In this document: positions 22,977 to 35,033 of the stretch, one piece after another
Numbering within the stretch: the stretch's first letter is position 1
How the letters are laid out: each line of letters starts with the position of its first letter
DNA from: Ceraceosorus guamensis
Lineage: Eukaryota > Basidiomycota > Exobasidiomycetes > Ceraceosorales > Ceraceosoraceae
Assembly: GCF_003144195.1 (NCBI RefSeq)
Contig: NW_020290015.1
Coordinates: forward strand, 186,001 to 250,000
Length of the DNA: 64,000 nucleotides
Direction of reading: 5' to 3'
The notes under the pieces: generated by a model
What the model was told of the DNA's origin: nothing
The model's input: the letters and a program-made list of their open reading frames with translations, nothing else
Database searches by the model: none
Translations under genes and position numbers: made by a program

Positions 22977-23357
22977 CTCACATGAAGAGCGAAAAAGATC
23001 TGCTTGGGCATCTGAGCAGTCTGTGCGCGTTCGATGGGCGCAGCAATGAATCCCAATCCAATCTGCTAAGCCCTGCAGCTATATAGCGGGCTGACGGCAT
23101 GACGACGGCCCGGCTGGCTGCATGGCTGCGTTGAACGCGCTCGCAGACTGCTCTGGTGCCATGACTCGTCTCGCTGACACCTGTTTTAGCTGGGTAGCAA
23201 CATCAGAGGTGAAAGACACTCACACTCCAGTTGCATGGCCAGCTCAGCTGCCTGAGTGCATGCATATGAACCTCGGCATATCTGAGTCAAGAGTTCACAC
23301 TCATGAGTTGCATGCTATTCAGAAGCAACAGAGCACACGATGCATGCAGGCTGGAGC

Positions 23358-23382
23358 AGCCAGCCAGCCAGCCAGCCAGCAG
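23358..23382. repeat. CAGC/CCAG tandem tract
   Basis: About six CCAG units in a row lie ~400 bp from the inverted copy at 22951-22976. Confidence 0.85.
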
Positions 23383-24174
23383 GGATAGCAGCAGCTAGGG
23401 CCGGCATGCTCTCCATTAACCCATGCATGCATCCAGCAGGCACAGCAATCACGAATCTTGCTTGAGCTTTGATAGCAAGCACATCTTGAGGCCTGACTGT
23501 GAAATGAATTTGAATCACAAATTCCGAATGAAATGCAGGCATGCTCATGAAGATAGAAGCCTTCTTTGTGGGGGACAGTCACGCGCATCTCTCATGTCAG
23601 CGTGGAGGCTCGATCGGTATGAGTCCGGCAGAGGGCACGCACGTACCAGCTACGCAAAGGTCTGACCGAGTACCCGGCCTCATCGCATCATCCCCACCTT
23701 AATCGTGAACACAAGAACGCTGTTTCGGGACGTAGGACAAAGCTGATCAGGGTACGCGTCAAGGGCAGAACGGCAAAAGTCGCAGTGCGAGCCACGAATC
23801 GCGAAGAGGTCTCAAGGAGTCTGAGACGCTTGCAGCTGCCCGCTATACAAAGGCATCATCAAGACCATTCATCGAGCAGCAAGAGTGGCAGAACGAAAGC
23901 AAGGAATCGCCAGGGAAGCGCTTGTGAAGGGCCGCGCACGCTTGATCGATTTGCCGACGTGATCTGCGGTTGAGCAAGCTGGTCATCGCAGGCGTGGTCA
24001 CAGCTATAGCATCTGCTGGGTGTGAGAGGCTAACTTCACGCTCGCGTCTCATCAGTCGCCAGGTGAAGTGGACCCATCAGTAATGCTTGTTATCTAGCAG
24101 CAAGCCTCGAGTGGATCACATCACCACGTGCGACTTTCGTGATCGCTCAGCAAGCGGATCACTCGCCTTCCACC

Positions 24175-26186
24175 ATGACGCCATCATCACGGGCCGATGC
24201 CGAAGAGTCTCGACTCTTACACGCCGTGGTGCATCGATGGCTCAAAGATGCGGGCTATCAATCCACTTTGAAAGCTTTTGCTGAAGAGTCCAAGCAGCTG
24301 TCCGGCTGGCTTGCGCCTGACGATGGCAATCATAGGACGGAGCTGGGTGGAGAAATCAATAGCATTGATGCAGCACGCTCATCAGAAGAGTTGGCAGAAG
24401 CACCGGATTTGCGCTCCTTGATTCAGTCCTTCATATCTTTGCAAAGGATCGGAGGTGAGACATCTAGCAAGTCCGAGGGAGCGCATGCGACATCTCTACA
24501 CGGTAATGCAATCACAAGTCCTTTGCAGCTCTCCTTGCCCGGCTCTACTCGCTTGCGCTACGAAGTGAGCAAGACGCACAGCACGTTACACGCCTCCAAC
24601 ATCCTCTCCATCCAGCAAGTCATTCTGTCCACCCGCTCTTTCTCAACAACTCAAGAGAGATACGTTACAAGCCGCCGTCAGGTCCTGTGCACCACCGCTG
24701 CTGACCGCAGAATCGTGCTGAGCGACGCTGCGGACGGAGCGATGTTGGAATGCTTCGAACCTGTGAAGAGCAACAGCGAGATTGGTCACACTTCGGCCGT
24801 ACTCTGTACAGCCCAAAATCCTAGGGACGAGCGGGAACTGGTGAGCGCCGGCATGGATGGCAGAGTGATCATCTGGGACTTGGTACGTTGCCGCTTTCGC
24901 CAGCTCCAGCGCTATCAGACGCGATTCTCACTGACAAGCTCTGCCATGCAGCTCTCAAGACAATCTGTACAGGCGCTTCGACATCACACGAAGTTTGTAG
25001 TACGAGTTGCTCATTCCCTTTGCGGAAGGTATCTCGCCAGCGCATCTTACGATCGTACAATACGTATCTACAAGCGAGATTTTACGATCCCTCAACGACA
25101 GGAAGTTGCGAGAGTGTTAGACGAAGACGACTCGGAGCTGGTACCCTTCAATCCCGATTACCAGCTCGTGCACACGATCGAGACGCGCACCAATCCCGAA
25201 GCTTTGCTGTTCGTGAGCGCGTCTCTGTCTCCGACGATCTCGCCCTCCTCGAGTGCTGCCGAGAACGAGTCCGTGGCGCAGACAAAGACTGAGGCGAAGC
25301 GAGGCTGGCTAGCTTATACTGCGAGGGAGGATTGCTGCTTGTATTTTTGTGCGCTTCCCATTGGGGGAAATGTCAGCTCGCAAAGCGAGCAGCGGGCGGC
25401 CACTCCGGACTTCGAGGTCGTGCGGTTTAACACCAATGCAAATCAGCATGTGAGTGCAAGCTTTCTTGCAGGTCTGACAGTAACTGTGAAAGATGTTGAT
25501 GTGAACGATTAAACGCTGTCTTCTCTCGCTCTCACTCTCAAAGGACTTTCACGTCAGCTACTCGCTCGTGAGATGAATGCTCTTTGTCGAGACATCGCTC
25601 CAACTTGCCATGCACTGACCCCGTCTATTCGCGGCTTTGGCACAGCTCGCACTCTCTTTGCATCCTCTAGGCACGCACATTTCGATCCAAACGAGCGCTG
25701 CGCAATCCGAGACGATTTCGCGCATCTTGCTGCTCCCCTTGCTGAGCTCAGAGCGCACATCCACGCTCTACACCTCTGCTCCTTCTTCACCCCTATCTCC
25801 CTGCGCTCGTCACGCATGGCTCAAAAGCGGAGCTGGAGTCTGGATAGCTTCGGAAGATGGGATTTTGAGATTGGTAGACTTGCCATTGGGCAGGGTCAGG
25901 TGCGCTTTGCCTGCTCATGGGGCCGTCATGGACGTTGCTGAGAGGGCTAGATCAGGAGCCGGCGTGGTCAGAGAAGAGCTCAGCGCAGCCAGCTGGTCAA
26001 GGGGAGGCAACACGGTCATCAAGGTGAGCACGTGCAAAAGCACATGTACGACACTGCGCATCCTACCCTGATGTTTCGCTTGGCGCCCACTCGTTCCCAC
26101 AGGACCTAGTCGTTATTGACGATGAGGGCACGGTGGCTAGCGTCGGCTTCGATCGCACGGTGCGGATATGCACCTTGCAAGCGTGA
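24175..26186 (+). CDS. LisH and WD40 repeat protein, 563 aa
   Basis: A beta-propeller scaffold protein of unknown partners. Exons: 24175-24882, 24952-25449, 25544-25567, 25646-26023, 26103-26186. The ATG at 24175 (CACCATGA) is chosen over a GTG further up. Residues ~8-35 form a LisH dimerisation motif (LLHAVVHRWLKDAGYQSTLKAF). WD repeats follow; clear ones are HTSAVLCTAQNP with GRVIIWDL, HTKFVVRVAHSLCGRYLASAS with DRTIRIY, and the last, VASVGFDRTVRICTLQA. Exon 3 is only 24 nt (DFHVSYSL) and restores a repeat that continues as LALSLHPLGTHISI. Intron 1 (69 nt) is stop-free and in frame. A GTGAGT at 26182 overlapping the stop codon could start one more intron and replace the end; I prefer the simple stop. 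The gene converges on the LIM gene, 114 bp apart. Confidence 0.85.
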
Positions 26187-26300
26187 GTATACACGATTGT
26201 TGTTCGGGCAGCGATGCATCTTGCGAATTGTAGTGTTACAAGTACAATGCATAGACCGTTTCAGGATGATCAACGCAAATCTGTATGTAGTCTTTCTCTC

Positions 26301-29300
26301 CTACATCAAAGCTCGTTGCGTAGCATGACTTTGTCTGCGGGACATGGCAAAAATCATGAGCGAGACTGAAAATCGCACGACAGCTCGCATATCATGCCGA
26401 CACTCACAGCAATCCTCGTCGTACGCTTTGTTACCACGAATGAAGAAGTTGGGGCTTTCAAAGGGTCGCTTGCACCCTTCGCAGACGAAGCAATGGGGGT
26501 GCCACTTAGCTTTGAGGGCCGTGATGACGTCTCCCTCGACGATGGGCTGTCGACACCCTTTGCAGCGCGGCTTGTGCAGCTGAATGTGGCACTGTGCAGA
26601 TCGCAGAGGAGACGCAAAGTCAGTGCACGTTGCTCGACGCCGTAAGCTTGGGAGGGAAAGACTTGGGCAAAGGCTCGTGCTCTCACCTTTTCGCAATAGG
26701 GATAGCCCTTCCATACGACAAACTCCCGGGCGCCTGCGCGCAGGTTGCCATTCTCGTCAAAGGACAGGTTTTGAGGGTCCGCTCCGGCCGCACTACCAGC
26801 AGCTTTGGGATCGATGAAGGGATCCCCACAATTCGCACAAAAGAAGTGCAAATCGTGATAGCTCCGTTCCGTCGCGCCGCCTTTGACCGAACCATTGGCC
26901 CCTGCCGATCCTACCAGTTCAGGGTCGCTAATGGTGATGAACCTCTCGTCCACGATAGGCGTTCGACAGTGGAAACACCTCCGGCTAAATAGCTCGTGAT
27001 AGTCAAAATGACAGAAAGCCTTGCCCTCATGTTCGTAGAATGCCACGTGCTCCAGCGCTTCGGAACAATGCGAGCACTTGAAGCAGGCAGGATGAAACCT
27101 CTGGTTCATGGCAGATACAACTCGACCTCCTATCCACTTGTGGCACGCGCCACAGGCAAATCCTGATCCGAGAGTGGGCGCTGATGCCGCTTGAGGTTGA
27201 GCGCGCCCGATGTGCTGCGATTGGGTGGGTGCCGACTCTGCTGAAGCCCGTTGAGGCGAAGCCAGAGGACCTGAATGAGAAATGCTGATACTAGCTTTCG
27301 GCGCAGAGGCGGGACCGCCCGTGTCGTCCTCGTCGTCTGCGACCGAGATGGAGATGTTCGGGCCAGAGACTGCGATCCTCGGCGCAGTATCTTCTTCGTC
27401 TTCCGCCACGGGGGTGACAGAGATCGTCGTCGTTTGTAGTGCATCGATGGCAATCGAGGGTGCTTTGGTGGCACTCGCGCGTCGGACTGGGATTTCGTCC
27501 TCTTGCACTCCAATTAGTATCGAGGGTGGCTTGATCGGTGAAGTCGGAGGTCCATCCCCAAAATCGATCGTAGGCACAGCCGGACGCTCATCAGGTGGAG
27601 GACTGAAAATAGTCGGGACGTTGACTGCGGTTGCCAACTGAGTCTGATCATGGTGCTGCGGCGATGAGGCGTGAGATGAAGGGTTTGCAAGAACGGGCCC
27701 AACAGGCTCAGCAGTGATCGCTCCATGCGAGCTCAGCCTCCGCTCCCTGCCAGCTCTGATATCGTCTCGAGGACCACGCGAGGCTGGTCGAGCGGGTTGA
27801 TCGGCGATCGGCGGCTCCATGCCCGACTGGTCGCCTTGAGATCGCTTGGGTACAGGCTGCGCATACGCAGAGTCGCTTGGGAAAATCTGCACGTTTGAAA
27901 GACTTTCCACGAGATCTGCTTGTGATGTTCCGTTCCCAGATGCTATGTTTGAGCTTTGCATAGCGGGTGGTGGGAAAGCAGAGAAAGTTTGAGGAGGCGA
28001 CGCGGCAGCAGGGGTCTGTGGATCGTTATTCATCGCATTGAGCAGCGCTGCACGCCCCATGGTCGCACTAGAGCCAAGAGCTCCTCTGCCCCTCCGAGGC
28101 GGTCCACGAGCCATAAGAGCTTCAGCGGCCATTCTTTGACTGTCCGCTCTGCTCAGCGTCCCATTACGAGGCAAGGCTGCACCAGATGCGACTCGAGGAG
28201 GGGGTGGGGCAGGTGCAGCACCAGGCGGCGGTTGAGGCAGACCACGTCGGACAGAAGGCGCGCTCGAAAGAGCCTGCGCTCCTTGAAAGGGACCTTGAGC
28301 GGGCAAAGATGGAGATCGCGCGGGAGCCGGAGCGCCTGGAGTTGGCTGAGGAAGAGGCCTAGAATTTGGAGTCGAGGTCGAGGAAGGCAATCCAGGCGGG
28401 CCGCTTTCAGGGTGTACATAGCCGGCAATGTGTCCTGCTTGGGCGGTACTGGGAAAGGGTCGAGGTGCGCCTGCCGTGTCAGCATGAGGTGGAGAATGAT
28501 GGACGCTGGTCGGAGGAATCTGTTGGGCAGGCTGCGGGGTGTACTGCGGTGCCGCGGGTGACACGACCTGTCCAGCCTGGTTGGGGAGTTGCCACCCAGG
28601 ATGTGTAGCTGGCGCCTGAGTGTATGCTTGCGCCGATATGCTTTGCTGAGCAGGCGCAACTCGCGCATGAGCATGAGCATGCGGTTGATGTTGAGGATAC
28701 CACTGCTGGGCTGCGTACTGCGAGCGCAGGGGATCGGCGGGAGGTGGATGTGCCGGATGCGGAGGTATTGGTCTACCATAGGCATCGGTCGTGTGTGGCA
28801 TGGGTGCACCGTACGTGTTGGGAAAGTTGACTACAGGGATATAGGCTGGTTGCTGCTGTGTCGCTTGACCAAAGGCAGGCTGAGCTGCGCTAGCACCAGG
28901 ACTGGCAGGACTGCTGTCGTACCTAGCTCTGCTTGAGCTGCGCTCGTGTTGGTGAGGTACATGTTGGTGTTGATACTGCCAGCCCTGCTCCGAAGGCGGT
29001 CCGCTACCCGTCCTCGGACGATCGTATTCCACGCCGCTTTGGACTTGACTTGCTGCCAGCGGCTGGTGAGACCGAGCACCATAGCCATGGGATGGATGCT
29101 GCGCCACGGGCTGCTGTGACGGTGACGGATGGAAACCCTGACTGCTCACTGGACGGGGCCGAGCATCGTTACGGCTGTTCATAGCGCCAGCATGGCTCGA
29201 AGGAGGTTGAGGAGATGCGGGCCGGTCTGGCTCAGGGCTGAATGTATCGCTGGGCAGCGTGCCGCCCCTGGTAGCCGTGTCGAACTCGAGCGATTGTGAC

Positions 29301-29473
29301 CTATTGGAAGGTATCAAGCTGCTAGCTCTTGATCGCGGTCTGGACGCGGACGAAGGGGAAGGTGGAGGTAGAGAGGGAGCGTAGGCGTGCCATGCTGAGG
29401 ATAGATCCGAAGAGGAAGAAGGTTGCGCTGCCGTTGGAGCAGGAGAGGTGGCTCTTGAGGGCACGCGCGACAT
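26301..29473 (-). CDS. Three-LIM-domain, paxillin-like protein, 1025 aa
   Basis: An adaptor probably acting at the cell cortex or cytokinetic ring, by analogy with fungal Pxl1. Exons (minus): 29473-26687 and 26591-26301; the 95-nt intron (GTGAGA...TGCACAG) splits LIM2 just before its last Cys. About 770 residues of Pro/Gln/Ser-rich sequence precede the LIM cluster. LIM1 begins CGACHKW, with HPACFKCSHC and FCHFD. LIM2 begins CFHC, has two inserted loops and ends YCEKC. LIM3 begins CKGC, with HPHCFVCEGC and ends DCCEC. The ATG at 29473 is used rather than a GTG 30 nt upstream. A GTGAGT inside the last LIM3 codons followed by ATTTTCAG could splice out the terminal zinc ligand. Reading through keeps the ligand, so I end the gene at 26301. 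The opposite strand shows only frames in shadow. Confidence 0.88.
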
Positions 29474-30444
29474 TGTTGCTGCTTCGATGGCGGATATGCC
29501 CACCTGCTGTGCTGAGCGAAATCAGTCCGACTTCCCCAACGAGTGTGCTCTTACCGGGCGACTGATTGCAGACGCATCGGGGCGAAAGTGAAGAGGCAGG
29601 GACTAAAGTGCGGTCAAAGTTCAAGAGCACGAGATGGTCGTTTGCGCTGATTTATGATGCTATGTCGAGCGGCGCTCAGCCCGGTCATCTAAGCGCACCC
29701 TTGGATACCGGGTGCGTGACTACGCGTCGGAAGTGGAGATGTTGTGTCGCACGCGACCAACGGTCACCTTGTTTGGCCGTTGCGCAACCCAAAATGAGCC
29801 GCTGCGCGCAGGCCCAGCGGGAGAGACATATATGCAAGAAAGCGCGCAAAACGTAACCTCGTCCGCTGCTATTGTGATTCTAGAACGACTGCTTGCCTCG
29901 CATATATGCCACTCGAACTGAGCGTGGCTCTGGGCTTGAGCACATGTCGAAGACTTCATCTTACGATCGTGAATCACAACCTGACGAGGATGCCACGCAC
30001 GCAAGAGGCGCCAAACCGGTTTCAAACGCACTTGCAGTGTACCAGCAGTCTTGTTGGTTAACAAAGTCATCCATTCGAAGCGGGTGTTTCCTGGCTTTTG
30101 GAGAGCGTCTCTGTAGTACAAGCGGTATCGTAGCAACAAGGGCAAAGGCAAGGGAGATAAAGTGGTGTGAAGCTGAACGAGCGACAGATCTTTTTGGACA
30201 TGTCATTACCGCTGAAGAAGGGGTTACGCGATGTAGAAGAATGGCGCACGCATTGCTATTAGGCACAGAGCAAGCTGTGACCGTTTTGTCCGTATGCGCA
30301 CATTCTGATGATCCGTAATGTCCCCAGCGCGAACAAAACTGATGACAACGTACGAGTCAGGCCGAGTAGTATTCAAGGGATCCATCTAGGGGACCCGAGA
30401 AATGCAAAGCTGATTAACGCGAAAGCACCTCGCGCGTTGGTAAT
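29474..30444. other. Intergenic region, LIM gene promoter side
   Basis: No gene is seen. The region contains the LIM gene promoter and the 3' flank of the Bqt4-like gene, plus a TCGTGAATCAC motif near 29966. Confidence 0.6.
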
Positions 30445-31868
30445 TTAGAACCAGTTGCCAAGGTTTGCGATCCCCTGTTGGATGATTTGAGTAGCCACAT
30501 CCACATTTCCTCCCGACATCCAAGCCAGCGCTCCAACACCGAGGGCGCTCACAGTCCCAATAGCACCAGCGGATGTGGCCAAGGGGCGATGGCGCACCAC
30601 TCCAGCGCCTCGTCTGACTGAGCGCACAATGACGTTGCTCTGATAATCCTCATCGTCTGCCAAGTGGTCAATGTCAGCGCTGGCGTTCTGATCCACAGCG
30701 CGTCTCTTTTTGGAACCTCCACGAGAAGATACGCTAGCTTGGGCTTCTGCTGCTAGTGCTTTGGCTTGCTTGATATCTGCCGCGATCTGAGCGTCCGTCA
30801 GAGGAGTCGTGGTGCTCTCTGACTTGACATCCCCATTGGGTGCAGTGACTGTGCGAGTGCGAATGATGGCCGGGCTGCCGTCAGCGGTGACAGAAGCCGT
30901 TTCGGTCTCCTCGACCTTGGTGCGCGCGCGCTTGGTGCGTGCAGTGCTAGGCGTAGAGACAGTGTCGTTCTTGCTCGGAGTGAGGAGAGGTCCAGCGTCG
31001 GAATGCTCGGCTCGAGCCTCAATCAGAGGTTTAGCGAATTGTTCGAGTCCATATTCTTCAGCGACTTCAATTGCATCTGCGGACGGAATCCAGATCCCCT
31101 GCAAGCGTACCCCTGTGCTGCCAGTTCCGTGAGATTCCGTTTCCGCTTCTTCCTCGCTCTGCTTCTTGGGCCTGCCAGGCTTACGCTTCGGCGTAGCGGC
31201 TGGCTCACGTGGCTCTCCTCCATTGGCTCGCTCGGCATCAAAACGCGATTCCAAGTAAGCCATCTCGGCCCGCTCCTCTGCACCAGTCGCCCAGGGAAAT
31301 GCGAGACGGAACATCGATGATGCTGCGACCGCATTCGTGTCAAATCTACAGCACATGGAGAGGCCAAGTCTTCCACCAAGTCAGCCAGCATTCATGCGTC
31401 GTGACGCGTGTCAAGATCAGCCTCGCCAAGGGCTCACCGCTTCAAAAGGAACGCGTGGTCTGAGCCATTGACAGTAGGAAGCTTGACGCGGCCAATGATG
31501 ATGTTCCTTTCGAGACAGAACGACGGTGAATTCCATGTCAACTGGCGAGCCGATCGCATGCGGGCCGCAGTCTGACACGTAGCATACACTCACTTTCCAT
31601 CTCGGCGGATCACTTGCAGCTTGACGGGCACATCTTCGCTGGGCAGCACAGGGTTGCGCTTCACAGGCAGAGCTGGGCGCTCGAGTTCCTCGTGATTGTT
31701 CGCAGCTAGAGCAGAAGTAGAACTCTTGACAGAAGCTCGACCTTTGGAGGGGGACTTTGCGGTCTTGCTGCTGGATCGAGCGCTCCTGGTAGACCCAGCC
31801 GACGCGTTGGATGCGACTGAAGAAGAGCGCGCGCGACGCGGCGTGGTACGACGGGAGCCGCTGGGCAT
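30445..31868 (-). CDS. Bqt4-like APSES-domain inner nuclear membrane protein, 414 aa
   Basis: Exons (minus): 31868-31594, 31506-31438, 31345-30445 (introns 87 and 92 nt; phases 2 and 2). After a basic Ser/Arg/Thr-rich N-terminus comes an APSES/KilA-N-like fold spread over all three exons: PVKLQVIRRDGK, NIIIGRVKLPTVNG, FDTNAVAASSMFRLAFPWA, then GVRLQGIWIPSADAIEVAEEYGL. A basic RKPGRPKK stretch (AT-hook-like) interrupts it. The C-terminus has one hydrophobic segment (GAIGTVSALGVGALAWMSGG) 20-25 residues from the end, as in a tail-anchored protein. This domain order matches fission yeast Bqt4, which tethers telomeres and chromatin to the inner nuclear membrane. It does not fit a soluble APSES regulator such as Swi4 or Mbp1, which have ankyrin repeats; none are present here. 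Confidence 0.8.
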
Positions 31869-32730
31869 TGCGCTTGGGGCACGGAGGAAAGGTGCGTGGG
31901 TATTGATGTCTTGACTTGGCGTGAAGCGGTCGTGATGATGGCAAGCGCTAAATTCGCGTGCGTGCGGTGAGGAATGATGCGCGGCGCGTGGACGAAGTGT
32001 GATGGTGGTGAAGTGGATGCACGCCTTACAAACTGGTGGATTGAGGATGGCGCGTGCTGCAATCGTGAATGTTTCTTTTGGGCCCACAAGCGCGCCAGGC
32101 GCGATGCGTGTGGTGTTTGAACACGCGCGCGAACCCGTCGCAAAGACGCGCCTAGTTGATGCACGCGCGCCGGATCTCGGTGTCAAGGCAGCGCGTGAGC
32201 CTGCCTGCCTGACTCCATTTGGACTCAGAGCTCCAAGAGCTATCACGCAGCAGATATGCGTGCAGCCATGCGTGCAGCCATGGCGGCCCATCCTGTTGGG
32301 GGACCACATCTGCATGTCATCACCTCTTCGCGGTGTACCTCACGCACACGTGTAGCATCAGAATATTCGCGAAGAAGGGAGCTCTCGTGTCTCTGGATGG
32401 ACGTCGGTCACGAGACGCGCTGCTGCCCATGCAGGTGCGGTATCCCTTTCTTATTAGTGTCTTGATTTTTGATTCAAAGATCCACCGATGTCGAAGCGAC
32501 TTCTTCCAAAGGGCAATCGAGCTTCGAACGGAGGAGAAGAGTCTACTTCTCTCTCTCACGATTGCAATCTCTCAAACCGACCTTGGCGCTTGCCATCCGC
32601 GCCCCCTTGCCCCCGGCGGCGAGGCTTAGAGGAGCAGCTATCGTCCTCAAACGAGGTCCAATCGCTCTTCAAGGAGCAGGTAAGCGTGGAGCAAAAGTCC
32701 CAAGGGCCAGCGAAGCGAGACGCGAGAGAA
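31869..32730. other. Divergent promoter region, Bqt4-like / MSY1
   Basis: No gene is seen. The region carries an AATCGTGAAT motif at 32061-32070 and paired GTGCAGCCATG units near 32250-32290. A GTAAGC at about 32681 could be a donor of a leader intron for MSY1. Confidence 0.55.
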
Positions 32731-34737
32731 ATGTCGCTGCCTCGAGTGCGCTCCTGCAACACGCCTCTCCAGAGGCTGTATGCTGCGCAGTGCCACACTT
32801 GTGGCCATCGCGTTCAGCGTGGCTCAACCATTTCAGGTCCAGGACCAATCCCAGCGCTTGGCTTCTCGACGTCCTCCATGAGCTCAAGGAATTTCATGTG
32901 CAAGCAAATGCACCGGCTATATGGATACTCTCTCTGTTCTGGTGCAGGTCCCTCACAAATTCGCGCAAAGAGACACTTGTCATCGAGCCGCCTTGCTGCA
33001 ATAGATGAATCTCCATCCATGGTGCATCCTTCCGTCCCCTCCGGATCGATCCTCAACACGCTTGATGATCGAGGGCTTCTGAAGGACGTGACGTCCTCGA
33101 ACGTATGGCAGCACCTTGGTGATCCCGAAGGGAATCCAAGGACAATCTACTGCGGTGTAGATCCGACTGCAGCCAGCCTGCACATCGGCAACCTCTTGCC
33201 GCTCCTAGCGCTCTGGCATGCTAGAAAGGTCGGGCACAGGGTCATAGTCGTTGTGAGTAGTTCCGGGAAAGCACTCGTATAAGACGAATGTGTCCGCTCA
33301 CATGCGCTTGCCGCCCTTCATTGCATCGTGCGATAGATCGGAGGAGCGACGGGCATGATAGGTGACCCGTCGGGCAGGTCAAGCGAGCGAAATTCTCTAG
33401 AGGCTTCGCTGGTCGAATCGAACGTGCAGCGCATCACGGCCCAGGTACAATCCACGTTCCAGACGATGGACGATTGGGCAGAGAAGCTTGGTCTGGGACG
33501 ATCAAGGGGAGAGTTGGTTATCAGGAATAATCGAGAGTGGTACGAAGGGGTGGGCATCTTGGACTTTCTCAGGGACGTAGGCAAATACGCCAGGATCAGT
33601 AAGATGATGGCACGAGACAGGTGAGTGGTCATGTGCGGCTTGGTCAAGTCAAACATCTGACATATCGTGAATCATCGAGACGCTGACACCCTTCTGCCTC
33701 CAAAAGCGTAAGGAACCGATTGACTCCAGAAGCAGATGCCGACGATGCGGTGGGGCTCTCATTCACAGAGTTCAGTTATCAGCTTCTTCAGGCATATGAC
33801 TTCCACGTGCTTCAGCAGAGAGAAGGATGCACTGTGCAGATCGGCGGCTCGGATCAGTACGGGAACATTATGGCAGGTGTGGAGCTAATCTTGCGGATGA
33901 GATCTCAATCGCTTGAACCCGCCGCGCAAGTTGACGCAGCTTCGTCAGACATGCGCGTTCCCACTGTGGCGCCCGCGTATGGGATCACAGTACCGCTGTT
34001 GACCACCGCGGACGGGTCAAAGTTTGGGAAGAGTGCCGGAAACGCAATCTGGTTGGATAGGCAGCTGACGAAGGATTTGGATCTGCACACTCATTTCATG
34101 AAGTCGGCGGATGAAGATGTGGCAAAGTACCTGCATACTTTGACTCTCTTACCCACCTCGGAAATTCAGTCCTTAGTACAGAGACACAAGGGGATGCCGC
34201 AAAGGGGCGAAGCGCAGCAGACTTTGGCGACTCAAATGCTAGGTCAACTTAGGGGTGAAGATTCCATTAAGCGGACGAAGCGCCAAGCAAGAGTACTGTA
34301 CAAGACTTCAGTGGAAGAGATAGACGTAGAGGAAGCCCTGGAGCTCTTCCAGGACGATCCTAGGTTGATCAGGACCACAGTGGGAGAATTTACCAGCATG
34401 AGTGTAGCTAGAATGGCTCACGAGTATGGCTTGGCAAAGTCGGGTTGTGAGTAGTGCATTGCCCGGCATGGACGCTCCAGATGGCCAGTTTCATCCTAAT
34501 TGATTGTGTCTCTTTATATTGGCAGCGGAGGCGAGGAAAAAGATGAGCAAGGGTGCGCTCTGGATTAATGGCGAGAAGCTCGATGATCCTAGGCTTTCTC
34601 TTAAGCTCAAACACCTCGCTCCACAGCGAGACGGAAAGACTTATCTCGCGCTTGTTAGCGTGGGAAAGCAGAAAAAGGTCATCGTCGTGGCTACGAAGGG
34701 AGATGCAAGCGCGCAGGAGGTACCGGTGCTCGAGTAG
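32731..34737 (+). CDS. MSY1: Mitochondrial tyrosyl-tRNA synthetase, 585 aa
   Basis: Charges mitochondrial tRNA-Tyr. Exons: 32731-33252, 33337-33620, 33707-34446, 34526-34737, with introns of 84, 86 and 79 nt. The bacterial-type class I features are all present: YCGVDPTAASLHIGNLLPL (HIGH signature as HIGN), IGGATGMIGDPSGRSSERN, FTEFSYQLLQAYDF, GGSDQYGNI, and KFGKS as the KMSKS loop. The C-terminal exon has an S4-like RNA-binding end (ALWINGEKLDDPRLSL). The ~90 residues ahead of the catalytic core are rich in Arg/Ser and fit a mitochondrial presequence. The start is uncertain: the frame is open further upstream, and several in-frame ATGs lie in the presequence. I chose the one at 32731 (AGAAATGTCG). 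The bacterial-like core excludes the cytosolic enzyme. Confidence 0.93.
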
Positions 34738-35033
34738 ACCAATTGCTCGCGCAGGATCGAGCATCGAGAGCAATGTCACATTAGGCCAGAAGAACGATCG
34801 AGGCATGTTGCTATAATCTACAATAATACAGATACAATGGGCAGTGACACGTGTCGAGGAAGGGTGGGAATGCGTATGGCGTGGCTAGTGGGCAGCAAGG
34901 GGAGGTCAAGCGTGTGCCTAGCTGTCTCTGATCGGGTCGCTCGGTGGGTAGCGTCCACCGAACGATCGCAGTAAAAGGTAGATTCTGTTGTGAAGACTGA
35001 AGCTGGAGGGGGTCCCATACGGTCATAGCAGCG

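Larger units (their letters stand above)
21877..24174. other. 2.3-kb divergent intergenic region
   Basis: No convincing gene lies between the DUF262 gene (-) and the WD40 gene (+). The region is rich in GGCTGGCTG/CAGCCAGCC tracts and TGCATGC palindromes between 22950 and 23440, and has TCGTGAA-type motifs near 23447 and 23701. It must hold the promoters of both neighbours. Confidence 0.6.

Noticed and set aside
26354-26686. Uninterrupted extension of the first LIM exon
   Set aside because: It destroys LIM2 and LIM3; splicing at 26686/26592 restores both with correct phase.
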